From positions 56,135,501 through 56,199,500 of the forward strand of contig CM027378.1 in the NCBI GenBank assembly GCA_015680905.1: a stretch of DNA of 64,000 bases. Direction: 5' to 3'. Shown here piece after piece: positions 9,764 to 20,407 of this stretch. Positions within the stretch are counted from its first letter, which is position 1. Each line of letters begins with the position of its first letter. The notes beneath the pieces are model-generated. The model saw nothing but the letters and a program-made list of their open reading frames with translations. It ran no database searches and was not told the origin of the DNA. Source of the stretch: Coptis chinensis. Taxonomy: Eukaryota; Streptophyta; Magnoliopsida; Ranunculales; Ranunculaceae. The position numbers and the translations under genes were made by a program.

Positions 9764-11252
9764 ATGGCTCCAAGGAAGAAAGCAAATAGTAAGAGAATGG
9801 AGAATGATAATCAGTCGGATACAAGAAACACAAGAGCTTCAGTAAGTCGAAGGGAGTTGGAAACAAATGTGAATGTAGAAATATCGTTTCAGGAAGGTGT
9901 TGAAAAAATTGAAAGAGTTAGAGAGGCAGAATGCTATTTTATTAAAAGAGAATCGAGAGATGAAGAAAAGGGGTCCAAGTAATGTAGTTAGGGATTTTCA
10001 GGAGGAAGAAGAGGAGGAATGTAGTTCCAAATTGGGTAGTCGTGATATGGGAAAGGCATCAATAAGAAATGAGAAAGGGGCAGAAGTATCGCCAGTAATT
10101 GAAATGCCGATACCACAGCCCATAACTAAGGAGATGATACAAGAAATGACGATAAAGCAAATGGGAAATCAAGTGTTTGAGAAGACTTTAGCGTCAATAA
10201 GAAAATTGGCAGATGATGTTAGTAGAAATCCGATACATCAAAGTATCGAGTTGATGCCAGTTCTGCCGAAGTTTAAACTGCCTAAGTTCACTCAATATGA
10301 TGGGTCATCAGATCCGATAGACCATCTCATCGCATACCGACATCAATTTTCAATATATAAGGGAACTGCATATCTGGATTCATTACTATACAAATCCTTT
10401 TCTTCAAGTCTAAAGGGGAAGGCATTAAAGTGGTTCTGTTCTTTACAAGAGGGATCAATATCAGGTTATAGGGAGATTGAAGAAAAATTTCTGAACAATT
10501 ATGGGCATCAGCGTGTGGAACCAAAGCAGGTGTCGGCTTTGTTCCAACTGAAGCAAGGAAAGAAAGAGTCTCTGAAAGGTTTCTTATCGCGATTCAAGGC
10601 AGAAGCGCAGTTGGTAGAACATTTGGATGAGTCTGAGATGACAGTAGTAATGGCATTTCAAACAGGGCTTATTCCTGCGTCTGATATGCACAAGTATATG
10701 CTTCGAAAGGATATTAAGACTTTGAGAGAGCTCTATAATAAAGCCGAGAAAGACGTACAAGTTGAAGAGGGGGTTCTATCAGCTTTAGTTCAACCTGTGT
10801 TACAAGTATTTGAGGCAAGCAATTCAGCCAAAGAAGAGACCCATCATAAATCTGATAAGCGAAAGGCGAATGATTCTCATTCGAAATCCGAAGGTCAACC
10901 TTCACAAAAGAAGAAATTCGAAAGGTCATTAAGAAAGGAGTTGGATCCATCCAATTATATTGCTATTAATACTACATTGGAAGACATCTTGAGAAGGGTT
11001 GGGAAAGAGCCTTATTTCCAACATCCGACTCATAAGCCTCGGGAGATAGAAGATAAACCTTTCTGTAATTTTCACAAGGTAAAGAATCATGAGACAAACA
11101 AATGTCTTCAATTGCTCAGGGAAGTAGATCGATTAATGAGAGATGGAAAGCTCAGGGAGTTTAGAGCTGATGCCAGACTAAAGGTAGCGGCGGTGATGAA
11201 TGACAAGCCGTTAGTGGTGATTAATATGATATATAAGGGGAATAAGGGATAA
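9764..11252 (+). pseudogene. gag of the Tat element
   Basis: Translation starts at the ATG at 9764 (MAPRKKANSK). Near 9890-9900 the frame shifts by one base into a 450-codon frame ending at the TAA at 11250. The N-terminal part is charged and probably coiled coil (LKKLKELERQNAILLKENRE). The retrotransposon gag domain follows: FKLPKFTQYDGSSDPIDHL, then KALKWFCSLQEGSI, then LFQLKQGKKESLKGFLSRF. These are the usual blocks of gypsy capsid proteins, which package the RNA. Near the C-terminus CNFHKVKNHETNKC is a degenerate zinc knuckle of the C-x2-H type seen in Tat gag. The frameshift makes this copy defective. Confidence 0.9.
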
Positions 11253-11274
11253 AATCCGAAAGATATCGACAGTC

Positions 11275-11867
11275 AAGGAAGTGTTGGAAGTAAATGTGGA
11301 GCCGATACCAGTAGACCCTGTTCTCGTATCGGCAAGTATACCTGGAGCTATTATGTTTGTACCTGACGATTTGTCAAAGGTTATGTTGCCTCACGATAAT
11401 GCTCTATTGATTACATTAAGAATATCAGGATATGATGTGTAGAAGATTTGGTCGATTGTGGTAGTTCCGTCAATATTCTATTTTGGAAAGCATATACAGG
11501 CATCGGATTTGATGAGTCCCATTTAAAAGAACTATTGTTTAATTTGTATGGTTTTAATGGAACCTCAACAAGACCAACAGGGGAAATCAAGTTGCCAGTA
11601 AGGGCAGGCCCACAGACTATTATGACTAAGTTTATAGTCATAAAGCATTATTCAGATCATAATGCTATTTTGGGAAGAAAATGGATACATGCTATGAGAG
11701 CAGTTCCAAGTACTTTTTATCAAGTTATCAGATTTCCGACAGCGTATGGGCCACATGAGATAAGAGGCGACCAGTCAGAATCAGAGAAGTGCAATTTTGT
11801 TACCGTAAAGGGTATGATGAAAGAGAAGAAAGTGGACACTGGGGGCGTCTTGAAAGTCGCCAGATAG
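11275..11867 (+). pseudogene. Retroviral-type aspartic protease region
   Basis: A leader in one frame (EVNVEPIPVDPVLVSASIPG) ends at TAG 11440, and the protease core continues in another frame from about 11448. The active-site-like motif is VDCGSSVNILF, where most relatives have VD-x-GSS; the flap region GFNGTSTRPTGEIKLPV and the ILGRKWIHAM block follow. This enzyme matures Gag-Pol in active elements. A stop at 11865-11867 ends the segment. The frameshift before the active site means it is not expressed as one protein. Confidence 0.85.
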
Positions 11868-11873
11868 CAATTA

Positions 11874-13454
11874 GTGGAAAGTTCATCTCTAAAATTAGAT
11901 AGCAAAAACCATAAGGAGGATGTTAGATTCACATCGGAGATGAAGATAGAGCCCGAGATAATCCTAAGTAAGACAATGGAAGAAGTGCAAAAGATCAATA
12001 TCAGACAAGACAATAAAAGTTGTTTCACTTTTATTGGAACAGAGATGAGTTTAGAAATCAAGAATGATTTAATCAAATTTCTAAAGAAGAATAAAGATGT
12101 ATTTGCTTGGTCGATGGCTGATCTTCCTGGTATTGATCCTCAGATTTGTTCACATAAATTGAATATGCCAGAAGGAGCAACCCCAGTTCATCAGCGACAT
12201 AGAAAGGTCAGGCCGATATACGCGCAAGCAGTATAAAAGGAAATTCATAAAATGCTAGAATGCGGAATCATCAAAGAGATTGATAATTCAGAATGGGTTG
12301 CAAACATTGTGGTGGTCCCAAAAAAGAATGTCAAGGTTCGGATATGTGTTGATTTTACAGATGTTAACAAACAATGCCCGAATGACTACTATCTGATGCC
12401 TAGAATTGATGAACTGGTGGATAGAACAGCTGGGTTCGAATTGTTGAGTTTCTGCGATGGTCATTCCGGTTATTTCCAGATTATTATGTCAATATTAGAT
12501 CAATTGAAGATAGCATTTGTTGTTGAAGGGGATCTTTATTGTTTCATTAGAATGTCGTTCGGTTTAAAAAATGCAGGGGCAACCTATCAGCGACTGGTGG
12601 AAAAGATGTTCAAGCATTTGATTAAGCATATTGTGGAGGTGTACATAGATGATATGGTCATCAAATCAAAGAAGACGTGCAATCATGTTCAAGATTTGGA
12701 TACGGTGTTCTGAATATTCCGACAGTTTAATATGAAGCTTAACCCTGAGAAATGTACTTTCGGGATAAGTTCAGGGAAATTCCTCGGATATATCGTCACA
12801 AAGAGAGGAATTGATGTTAATCCATATCAGATTCGAGCTATCCAACATATGTCTTCACCTACTACAAGGAAGCAAATTCAAAAGCTTACAGGTAGAATTG
12901 CAGCGTTGAATAGGTTTATACCTCGAACTTCCGATAGATGTAAACCCTTATTCAAGTTGTTGAAGAAGAATACAAAGTTTGTATGGGGTGAGAAATGCGA
13001 ACTCGCATTCACCGAGTTAAAAAAGTATCTGCAAGAAGTACCAACTCTGATAAAACTAGAAGAAGGCGATACGTTATTCTTATACCTCGTTGTCTCGGAT
13101 TTCTCCATTAGTTTAGTACTCGTCAAAGTGGAAGATGGAGCGGAGCGACCTGTGTACTTTCAATCTAAAACAATGCTCGAAGAAGAGACTCGATACTCAA
13201 TGTTAGAAAAATATGCGTTAGCACTCCTATATTCTACTCAACGGCTAAAGCCTTATTTTCAATCCCATTCAGTGGTGGTCATAACAAATCTTCCTCTGAA
13301 GCAAACCTTAGCTAAAATAGCTAAATCAAGGAGAATGGCGAAGTGGTCAATTCTTATTGATGAATTTGGGATTGAATATAGGAATAGAGTATCGGAGAAA
13401 AGCCAAGTTCTAGCTAACTTCATAGCAGATTTTCCTGCTGAAGATGAAGATTAG
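11874..13454 (+). pseudogene. Reverse transcriptase and RNase H
   Basis: The reverse transcriptase reads from KDVFAWSMADLPGI through VRICVDFTDVNKQCPND, MSFGLKNAGATYQ and the catalytic VYIDDMV, then LNPEKCTFG and GKFLGYIVT. The gypsy-type RNase H follows (KYALALLYSTQRLKPYF; VVVITNLPLKQTL). Everything is in one frame, but stops at 12234-12236 (TAA), 12711-12713 (TGA) and 13452-13454 (TAG) interrupt it. In an active element this copies RNA to DNA and degrades the template. Confidence 0.93.
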
Positions 13455-13478
13455 AAAGCCGAGGAAGATAATCTTCTA

Positions 13479-13859
13479 TTGGTACAAGAGCCTGATAATG
13501 CAATGGATGAGGATGATCCTTGGGTTGGTACAAATGGATGGAGGCTCTTTGTAGATGGATCATCAAGGCAAAAAGGATGTGGTATTGGCGTCGTGCTAAT
13601 AACTCCAGAAAACCAAAGACTCGAGACAGCAGTTACTTTAAGTTTTCACGCTTCTAACAATGAAGCCGAATATGAGGCTCTAATAACAGGCTTGGAGATA
13701 GCTAAATCATTAAATGTCAGAGATTTGTTGGTCTTTAGTGATTCGCAGTTGGTGATAAGCCAGATCAATGGCGGATATGCTGCAAAGTGCGATAACATGA
13801 TAGATTATCTAAATTTGGTAAGATTAAAGCTCAAGGATTTCAGGAAGATTATTTTTTAG
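13479..13859 (+). pseudogene. Second (archaeal-type) RNase H
   Basis: A separate RNase H fold lies between the gypsy RNase H and integrase. Catalytic acids are visible in LFVDGSSRQKGCG (D), NNEAEYEALITGL (E) and VFSDSQLVISQ (D). The linker ENRHANALAYVAAM follows a stop at 13857-13859. This extra domain is typical of the Tat lineage and is thought to complement or replace the older RNase H. Confidence 0.92.
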
Positions 13860-13865
13860 CATCTC

Positions 13866-15253
13866 GACAGGGGAGAAAACCGACATGCCAATGCATTGGC
13901 ATATGTAGCTGCAATGCTTGAAAATGAGGAAGGTCGTCTGTTGCATATTGGTGTTCAGCAAATTCAAAGTATTAATATAAAACATATAGAAGTGATGGAA
14001 ATAGACATGCTGGGGGCGTCATGGTTGAACGATTATGTTCTATTTTTGTTAGAAGGAAAATTGCCATCAGATAAGAATGAGGCTAGAAGGATAAAAGGAG
14101 GAGCTGAAAGATATTTATTAATTGACGATCAACTATATCAGAAAAATCCAGGAGGGCCATATTTAAAATGTATATCGACAGAAGATTCTCAGAAAATTAT
14201 TGTAGAAATACATGAAGGGGAATGTGGGAATCATTCGGCAGGAAGATCGTTGACAAGTAAGATTGCAAGGCAGGGATATTTCTAGCCACAAATGCGGAGA
14301 GACTGTCTCCGATATGCAAAAAAGTGTATCCAATGTCAGAAGCATGGACATGCCATTCATGTGCTAGCAGAGGAGTTACATTGTGTCTCGAACCCATGGC
14401 CATTTGCATTATGGGGGATGGACATCGTGGGTCCTCTGGTATCGGGGAAAGAGAAGAAAAGGTTCATGTTAGCAGTAACTGACTATTTCACTAAGTGGGT
14501 AGAAGCGATAGCCTTGCAACATGTCAAAGAGCAGGACATTATCGGTTTTCTGTTTGAAAAAGTGGTTTGCCGATATGGATTGCCATATGCTATCATATCG
14601 GATAATGGTCCTCAATTCATTGGTAGTAAAGTGAGATTTTTTAGAATCATACAGAATTAAGCACTTTACATCGGCACCTTACTACGCTCAAGGAAATGGG
14701 CAAGCCGAAGCAACAAATAAAACCATTATGGACAACATCAAAAAGAAGTTGGAGGATAAGAAAACTTTATGGGTTGATGAGTTAAATAGTGTGTTGTGGG
14801 CATACAGAACAACTCCAAGAGTAGAAATGGGGGAATCGCCATTTACTCTAGCTTATGGCATGGAAGCAGTGACTCCAGCTGAGATGGTAGTATCGACATC
14901 AAGGACAATGCTTGTAGAAAAAGGGTTGAATAACCAAGGGATGCAGGCAGAAGTTGAATTTGGAAGAAAGAAGAGAGCAAGCAAGGATGAAACTTGATTC
15001 CTATCACAGGCAACTCAGAAAAGCATTTAATAAGAAAGTGAAAGAAAGAAATTTCCAAGAAGGTGACCTAGTGATGAAAGAGGTTACACAGGCGACAAAA
15101 GAAAAGCGAGCTGGAAAGTTATCGACAAATTGGGAAGGCCCATACATTGTCCATAAGGTGGGGATAAATGGAGCATACTATCTAAAGAAGGCTAATAGTG
15201 AATTGTTAGCAAAACCTCAGAATGTCAATAATCTGAAGGTATTCTATCAATAA
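13866..15253 (+). pseudogene. Integrase
   Basis: A zinc-finger region (H...H...CIQCQKHG) is followed by the DDE core: WGMDIVGPL (D), IISDNGPQF (D) and [12 protein letters not shown] (E). [19 protein letters not shown] and a C-terminal domain (NWEGPYIVHKV) follow, ending NNLKVFYQ with TAA at 15251. A stop at 14283-14285 and frameshifts near 14640-14660 and 14955-14995 break it. In an active element it inserts the cDNA, here giving a 5-bp duplication. Confidence 0.93.
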
Positions 15254-15359
15254 TGTATTTTTCAAATTTTATGAGAAATTAAGATGTATAGCATGAATTT
15301 TCAATTCAATACAAATGGATTCAAGTTTTCAAGTTTCAATTTTCGTATAAAAATATATG

Positions 15360-16060
15360 GGGTTATCATATGATAAAAAGTCCTGATATCGATAGAAATA
15401 TTGATATCAGGCATATCGGTAAAAAGTCATGATATCATAAACAGTGACAGATATCAGGCATAAAAAGTCTTGATATCGATAGAAATATTGATATCAGGCA
15501 TATCGGCAAAAAGTCCGGATATCAGAAACAGGAGCAGATATCAGGCATAAAAAGTCCTGGTATCGATAGAAATATTGATATCAGGCATATTGTCAAAAAG
15601 TCCTGATATCAGAAACAGTGGCAGATATCAGGCATAAAAAGTCCTGGTATCGATAGAAATATTGATATCTGGCATATCATCAAAAAGTCCTGACATCAAA
15701 AATAATGACAGATATCAGGCGTAAGAAGTCCTAGTGTCGGCAGAAATGGTGATGTCAGGCGTAAAAAGTCCTGGTATCAACAGACGTATTAGTATCAGGC
15801 ATATTGTCAAAAGTCCTAGTATTGACAGAAATGTTGATATTAGGCGTAAGAAGTTCTTATATCGATAGACGTATTGATATCGGGTATATTGTCAAAAAGT
15901 CCTGATATAAAAAACAGTGGCAAATGTCAGGCATAAAAAGTTCTTAGATTAACAGAAATGTTGATCTCAAGCGTATTGTCAAAAAGTTCTTATATCAAAA
16001 ACAGTGGCAGATATCAGGCATGAAAAGTTCGTAGAAGTACAGAAATGATAATATCAGGCA
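15360..16060 (+). repeat. Tandem array 1 in retrotransposon, ~87-bp unit
   Basis: About eight degenerate copies built on GATATCAGGCATAAAAAGTC and GATAGAAATATTGATATC, with a measured period near 87 bp. It follows the integrase stop. Tandem arrays between pol and the 3' LTR are common in Tat/Ogre elements and can seed satellites. Confidence 0.85.
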
Positions 16061-16149
16061 AGGTATCAGCGAAAGATGAGGCATTATAGATTATTCGATA
16101 ATAAAGGTATGTTGCAATGCTTTATGTTTGTTAATAGTAACAAAGGTAA

Positions 16150-16650
16150 AATTATATTTTCTTTGTGATACAAGTCTAAGTATCGCCGATACTCTCTTTT
16201 GGGAGAAAGTATCGAAAATTATATTTTCTTTGTGATACAAGTCTAAGTATCGCCGATACTCTCTTTTGGGAGAGAGTATCGAAAATTATATTTTCTTTGT
16301 GATACAAGTCTAAGTATCGCCAATACTCTCTTTTTGGTTGAGGATATCAAAAATTGTATTTTCTTTGTGATACAAGTCTAAGTATCGCCGATACTCTCTT
16401 TAGGGGGAGAGTATCGAAAATTATATTTTCTTTGTGATACAAGTCTAAGTATCGCCGATACTCTCTTTTTGGTTGAGGGTATCGAAAATTATATTTTTTT
16501 TTGTAATACAAGTCTAAGTATCACCGATACTCTTTATATTTTCTTTGTGATACAAGTCTAAGCATCGCTGATACTCTTTATATTTTCTTAATGGATACAA
16601 GTCCAAGTATCAGCGATACTCTCTTTTTGGTTGAGGGTATCGAAAAGGTG
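16150..16650 (+). repeat. Tandem array 2, ~67-bp unit with a perfect palindrome
   Basis: About seven copies. Each contains TGTGATACAAGTCTAAG and then AGTATCGCCGATACT, a 15-base palindrome with 7-bp arms. The period measured between the first two copies is 67 bp. Later copies are truncated or diverged. Confidence 0.85.
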
Positions 16651-16809
16651 TTTTTCTGTTCATATGATAGTTGGAAGTACAAGAAACATATAAATATAAA
16701 TAAGGGCAAACAGTTATGGCAAAAAACCAATGGAAGTTAGATATTATATCAATCAAAAAGTATTACTTGTTCGGAGAATACAATATTTGAAGTATAAAAG
16801 ATGGTAGTC

Positions 16810-19030
16810 TAGAGGGGAGGAGTGTTGAGAAGGACATCAACATCAAACAGAGTATCTTCAACAGCATCAGGAATAGTCTACAAAGGGGTTGTATCGGGGA
16901 CATCAGGATTAGAAGGTGCTATATTTCCTTCTTCATCATCGGAAATCATCCCATGTTCCATAAGAATGTTATGTGGAACAAATGGCTTACAAATATCTAG
17001 CTTGTCGCCTAAGGAGTTTACTGTAGCCATGACAGTGTTAAACTAAGCATCAGCAGCTTCAGAGGCTTCTTCAGATTTCTTTCTTTCGGAATTAAAATCT
17101 TCAAGCATCTTCTACACAAGCTCGGCATGTTCAGCTAGGTTATCCGATAAGGTCTTCTCAGCTTTTTCAGATTGCAGCTTCAAGTCAGTTTTTAATTGGT
17201 GGATTTCCTTCTTAAAGCCACTATTTTCTCGGGTTAATCTATCGAATTTTGACTGCTAAGAGTTCAGGATTTTTTCTAATGCGCCCAATCTCGCATTCTT
17301 GCTTATGAAGCAGATCAAATTGAGCCATGACAAGCACTTTTGCCTATAAAAATGTCAGAGGCAGATAAGCACAAAGTAAAAAGGCGAAAGTGATCAAAGG
17401 CAGATAAGCACAAGACATGAATACCTTCTCCATATGATCGCAATACTGAGTAAGGCGTTCGGTGGGATCCACTTTTATAGCGGCTACCTTGTCTTTGGGA
17501 AGGATACAGTTGCTGGATAATGCGACACCCAACTCATCCTTATTACTATTTTCGAAGAGCGAAGCTGTTAGAGGGATATCGTTGCCATCAGTGAAGAGAA
17601 ACATAGGACTAAAGGGTTGGCTGGCATCGGCTGAGGGAATAGAATCAAGATTTTGACCATCTGCAAGTCCACTCTCTCCCCATGTATGGGCGGTTTTTCT
17701 TTTCTTAGAATGACCAGTAGTAGTCGAGGGAGGGATGGAGGTATTTGGCTGAGAAGAAGTATGAGTCTTATCCTTAGTAGCAGCAGAAGTAGAAGAAGGG
17801 GCAGAGGCAGCGGTTGATGCCGAGACGGGTGCAGAGGGTTTCTTTTTCCCTTTATCGGATAAGTAGCGACCAGCATTAGCATTCATCGGCATTCGATGAG
17901 CCATATATGTATATAATAAAAGATGCTCATTAAATATACTTTGCAATATCAGATATTCATAAAAGTCAGGAACCTCTTCTTTAATCTCAGGGAAAAGATT
18001 GGGAGTCATGGTACAATTGTCATCTAAATAGTCATAGAAACTTTTGGGAAGTTTAGGAGGCAAGCCATGCAAGGCAAAGGAAGATACAAAAAAAGGAAGA
18101 TCGTCTGAGGAATGGTTTAAAGGAGATTGAGGGGGAGTTGGCGACTGACCCATTTTTTGAAGAGCTCGGTGTTTGAGTATGTAAAGAGGTACGCGATAGT
18201 TGGAGATATCAGGAAGATGAACAGTAATTTTGGGATTCCCTTCTTTATCGGCCCCCATTTTAATATTGACATCGACTTTAGTCCCTTCTAAAAGTCTTAG
18301 TACTCTGTCTGAATTTCCGCGGCTTTTAGCAATATGAGGAAGAAGAACTGAAAAGACACAAAGAAGACTAAGTTTAGGTAGGAATTCCGATAGTCTGAAG
18401 ATAGGAAATAAATCAAAATGAGGATATACCTGAAGAATTGAAGACTTAATGTTTCAATGGAGGGTTTGCTGGGATATCGGCGCTTTTCCAATTCCCAATA
18501 ACAACAATCGGATACTGGGTCCACTGTTTGTCGATATTACGGTTTTTTCGAAGAATACCCCTAATGCTTCTATGGATATGTTTTTTGGGATAAAAATATC
18601 CGATAATCTTTTCACAAAATCTATAGTGCATAAGAATATCGGATAGTCTAACCCGGTCGGCTTCATATCTATCGGGAGAGAGGTGGCTATTGTAGTAATT
18701 GCATACAAACATTAACCTCCAGAAGTTACCCGTACCCTAACCTGGGGAAATGTTCAGATGGTTCAGTATTTCACGATCGAGGTTGGATAAAGAAAATCTC
18801 AATCCAGTGGCGAGTTGGCCGATAGTAACAATGATTCCATTCTTGGTACCACTCTGACATTGAGTAAAATCCCGAGAACCAGCATAATGTTGTAAATAAA
18901 GGGTGGAAGTCGAAGCAAAGTTTTGGCTGTTGGGTCTATCATCAGGAAGTATATCGTCATAAATGATATCATCCGATATGGTGTCCTCAGAAGGGAGACT
19001 AGCATCAGAAATAATATCTTCACTGGCCAT
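16810..19030 (-). pseudogene. Antisense accessory gene of the Tat element, apparently spliced
   Basis: On the strand opposite to gag-pol a gene runs from an ATG at 19030. Exon 1 (about 19030-18430) starts MASEDIISDASLPSED and contains GLRFSLSNLDREILNHLNIS and FWRLMFVCNYYNSHLSPD, resembling the domain known as putative gypsy-type transposon (Pfam Transposase_28). One in-frame TAG (18737-18739) interrupts it. An intron-like gap (GTATAT at 18429 to TTTTCAG at 18348) leads to exon 2 (about 18347-17425): SRGNSDRVLRLLEG, then SFYDYLDDNCTM, then a low-complexity Ser/Thr/Ala stretch. A second intron (GTATTC at 17424 to TTTATAG at 17344) leads to exon 3 (about 17343-16815), a coiled coil (RLTRENSGFKKEIHQLKTDL) with an acidic tail. 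Stops and a frameshift mark decay. Antisense ORFs are known in Retand/Grande-type elements; the function is unknown. Confidence 0.7.
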
Positions 19031-19727
19031 TGAAACGGCTATACACAAAGAAGAAATGACAAAGGTATTTTAAATATCGTCAATTCATAATTTACAAAGT
19101 GTTATTATCAGCATGATATGGAAGTATCGATACAAGAGGTGAATCATCGGAAATACCGATGTATATAATTATATCGGAATAAAATAGTATCGGAAATATT
19201 GTGATACATGCCAATAGTAAAGCCAGAATAAGCAAAAAGATGAAAACAATGTTATGAATAAAAAGATTCAAACTTTTACATATTTTGAAGTTTAAGATAG
19301 TAATGTAGGTCATTGCATAAGCATTAGCACACACATACATGCAGAATTAAGGGATTCAGATGTCAAAAACTAAAGTTAAAACAAATTGTTGTAGCTATTA
19401 TTACTAAAGTAAGTATATCAATGCATGTTTTAGAAAGATTAACGAAGTACAGGGTGAAAAAACATACCTTAAGGGTTGCAAGAGTGATAAGTTATGGAAA
19501 GTTGAAGAAGAAGAAAACCAGAGTTTTTTTTTGGTGTTTGGAAGCGTACTGAAGAAGCTAAAGAGTTTTTGTGTTTAGAAGTGTACTGAAGAAGCTAAAG
19601 AGGTTTAAATTTATATTTTTGAAACATTGGACCGGGTGGTTATTTGGGCCCGATAGTTTTCATATCCGTTATCTGATATAATTATTTCTCGAAAAGTTGG
19701 AATTTCAAATGAAAATTTCAAAATTTC
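19031..19727. other. Retrotransposon 3' non-coding region
   Basis: AT-rich sequence between the antisense gene and the polypurine tract; it would hold the promoter of the antisense gene. A local duplication of GTTTGGAAGCGTACTGAAGA / GTTTAGAAGTGTACTGAAGA lies near 19535-19600. No other gene seen. Confidence 0.5.
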
Positions 19728-19739
19728 GAGAGGGGGCAA
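19728..19739 (+). other. Polypurine tract
   Basis: GAGAGGGGGCAA abuts the 3' LTR, the usual plus-strand priming site. Confidence 0.8.
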
Positions 19740-20193
19740 TGTAGTGGGCAAATATCGTACCTATAAATACGTTTATTTCAATATTTTAAAACTCGAGATA
19801 TTGGCATAAAGACTGGATAAAAACTCGAGATATTGGCATAAAGATATTGGCATAACTCGGTAGATCTCGTGGGTGTTTAAATTGTGTTGCAGGTAAAAGG
19901 CGGGAAATGAGAAAGAAAGACAAGGAACAGATGTCAACAACGGATTGGGTCAAAGCTATTTGAGAGGACTATATAAAGACTGGATGGAGAAGAAAAGGAT
20001 TCATTGGATTCATTCTGGAAAAAAGGTCATAAACAGGAGAGAGAGAAAACGAGAGCGATTGTAAAGTTTCTTAACATTGACTAATAAAAACATTATTTCC
20101 TACCAGATTCTTCCGAGTCTTTCATTCATATCATCACTATAAATCGTGTGATCTAAGAGCATCATATAACATTAGGTGTTCTTGGCAATCACA
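19740..20193 (+). repeat. 3' LTR
   Basis: Starts TGTAGTGGGCAAATATCG and ends GGCAATCACA, followed by the target copy ATTCT (20194-20198). It is 454 bp against 424 bp for the 5' copy because of an internal partial duplication near 19800-19860. Confidence 0.95.
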
Positions 20194-20407
20194 ATTCTTA
20201 CTTCCAATTTTAAGAGGATATGCTGTTTTTGAAATCTTAGATTGTTTGTTTTAGAATTGGAATCAAATTTCTCTTTTTAGTTACATTCCTTAAGTTATGT
20301 TTTATACAAATTTTCTTATTCATTGTTTCCTAAAAGAAGTACGTTTTGTACAAATTTCCTGGTCTTAGTCTTTTGCTTATGATTTTTTCCTCCATCTTTT
20401 CTTGCAG

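Larger units (their letters stand above)
9216..20193 (+). mobile_element. Ty3/gypsy LTR retrotransposon, Tat lineage, structurally complete
   Basis: The 10,978-bp element is bounded by LTRs at 9216-9639 and 19740-20193, with ATTCT duplicated on both sides. Order: LTR, primer site (9641), gag, protease, reverse transcriptase, RNase H, a second RNase H, integrase, two tandem arrays, an antisense accessory gene, polypurine tract, LTR. Integrase after RNase H places it in Ty3/gypsy. The second, archaeal-type RNase H between the first RNase H and integrase is the hallmark of the Tat group (Tat/Ogre/Retand). Aligned by eye the two LTRs differ at about 12 of roughly 400 shared sites plus some indels. 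Pol is broken by several stops and frameshifts, so this copy is not autonomous now. Confidence 0.96.

Noticed and set aside
15360-16650. Regularly spaced repeats that could suggest a CRISPR array
   Set aside because: Repeats are contiguous degenerate tandem units without unique spacers, inside a plant retrotransposon.
16822-17046. Plus-strand open frame in the retrotransposon tail
   Set aside because: It is the reverse of the antisense coiled-coil exon, which has clear protein character; the plus frame does not.
17568-17882. Leu-rich minus-strand frame
   Set aside because: Out-of-frame reading of the Ser/Thr/Ala low-complexity part of antisense exon 2.
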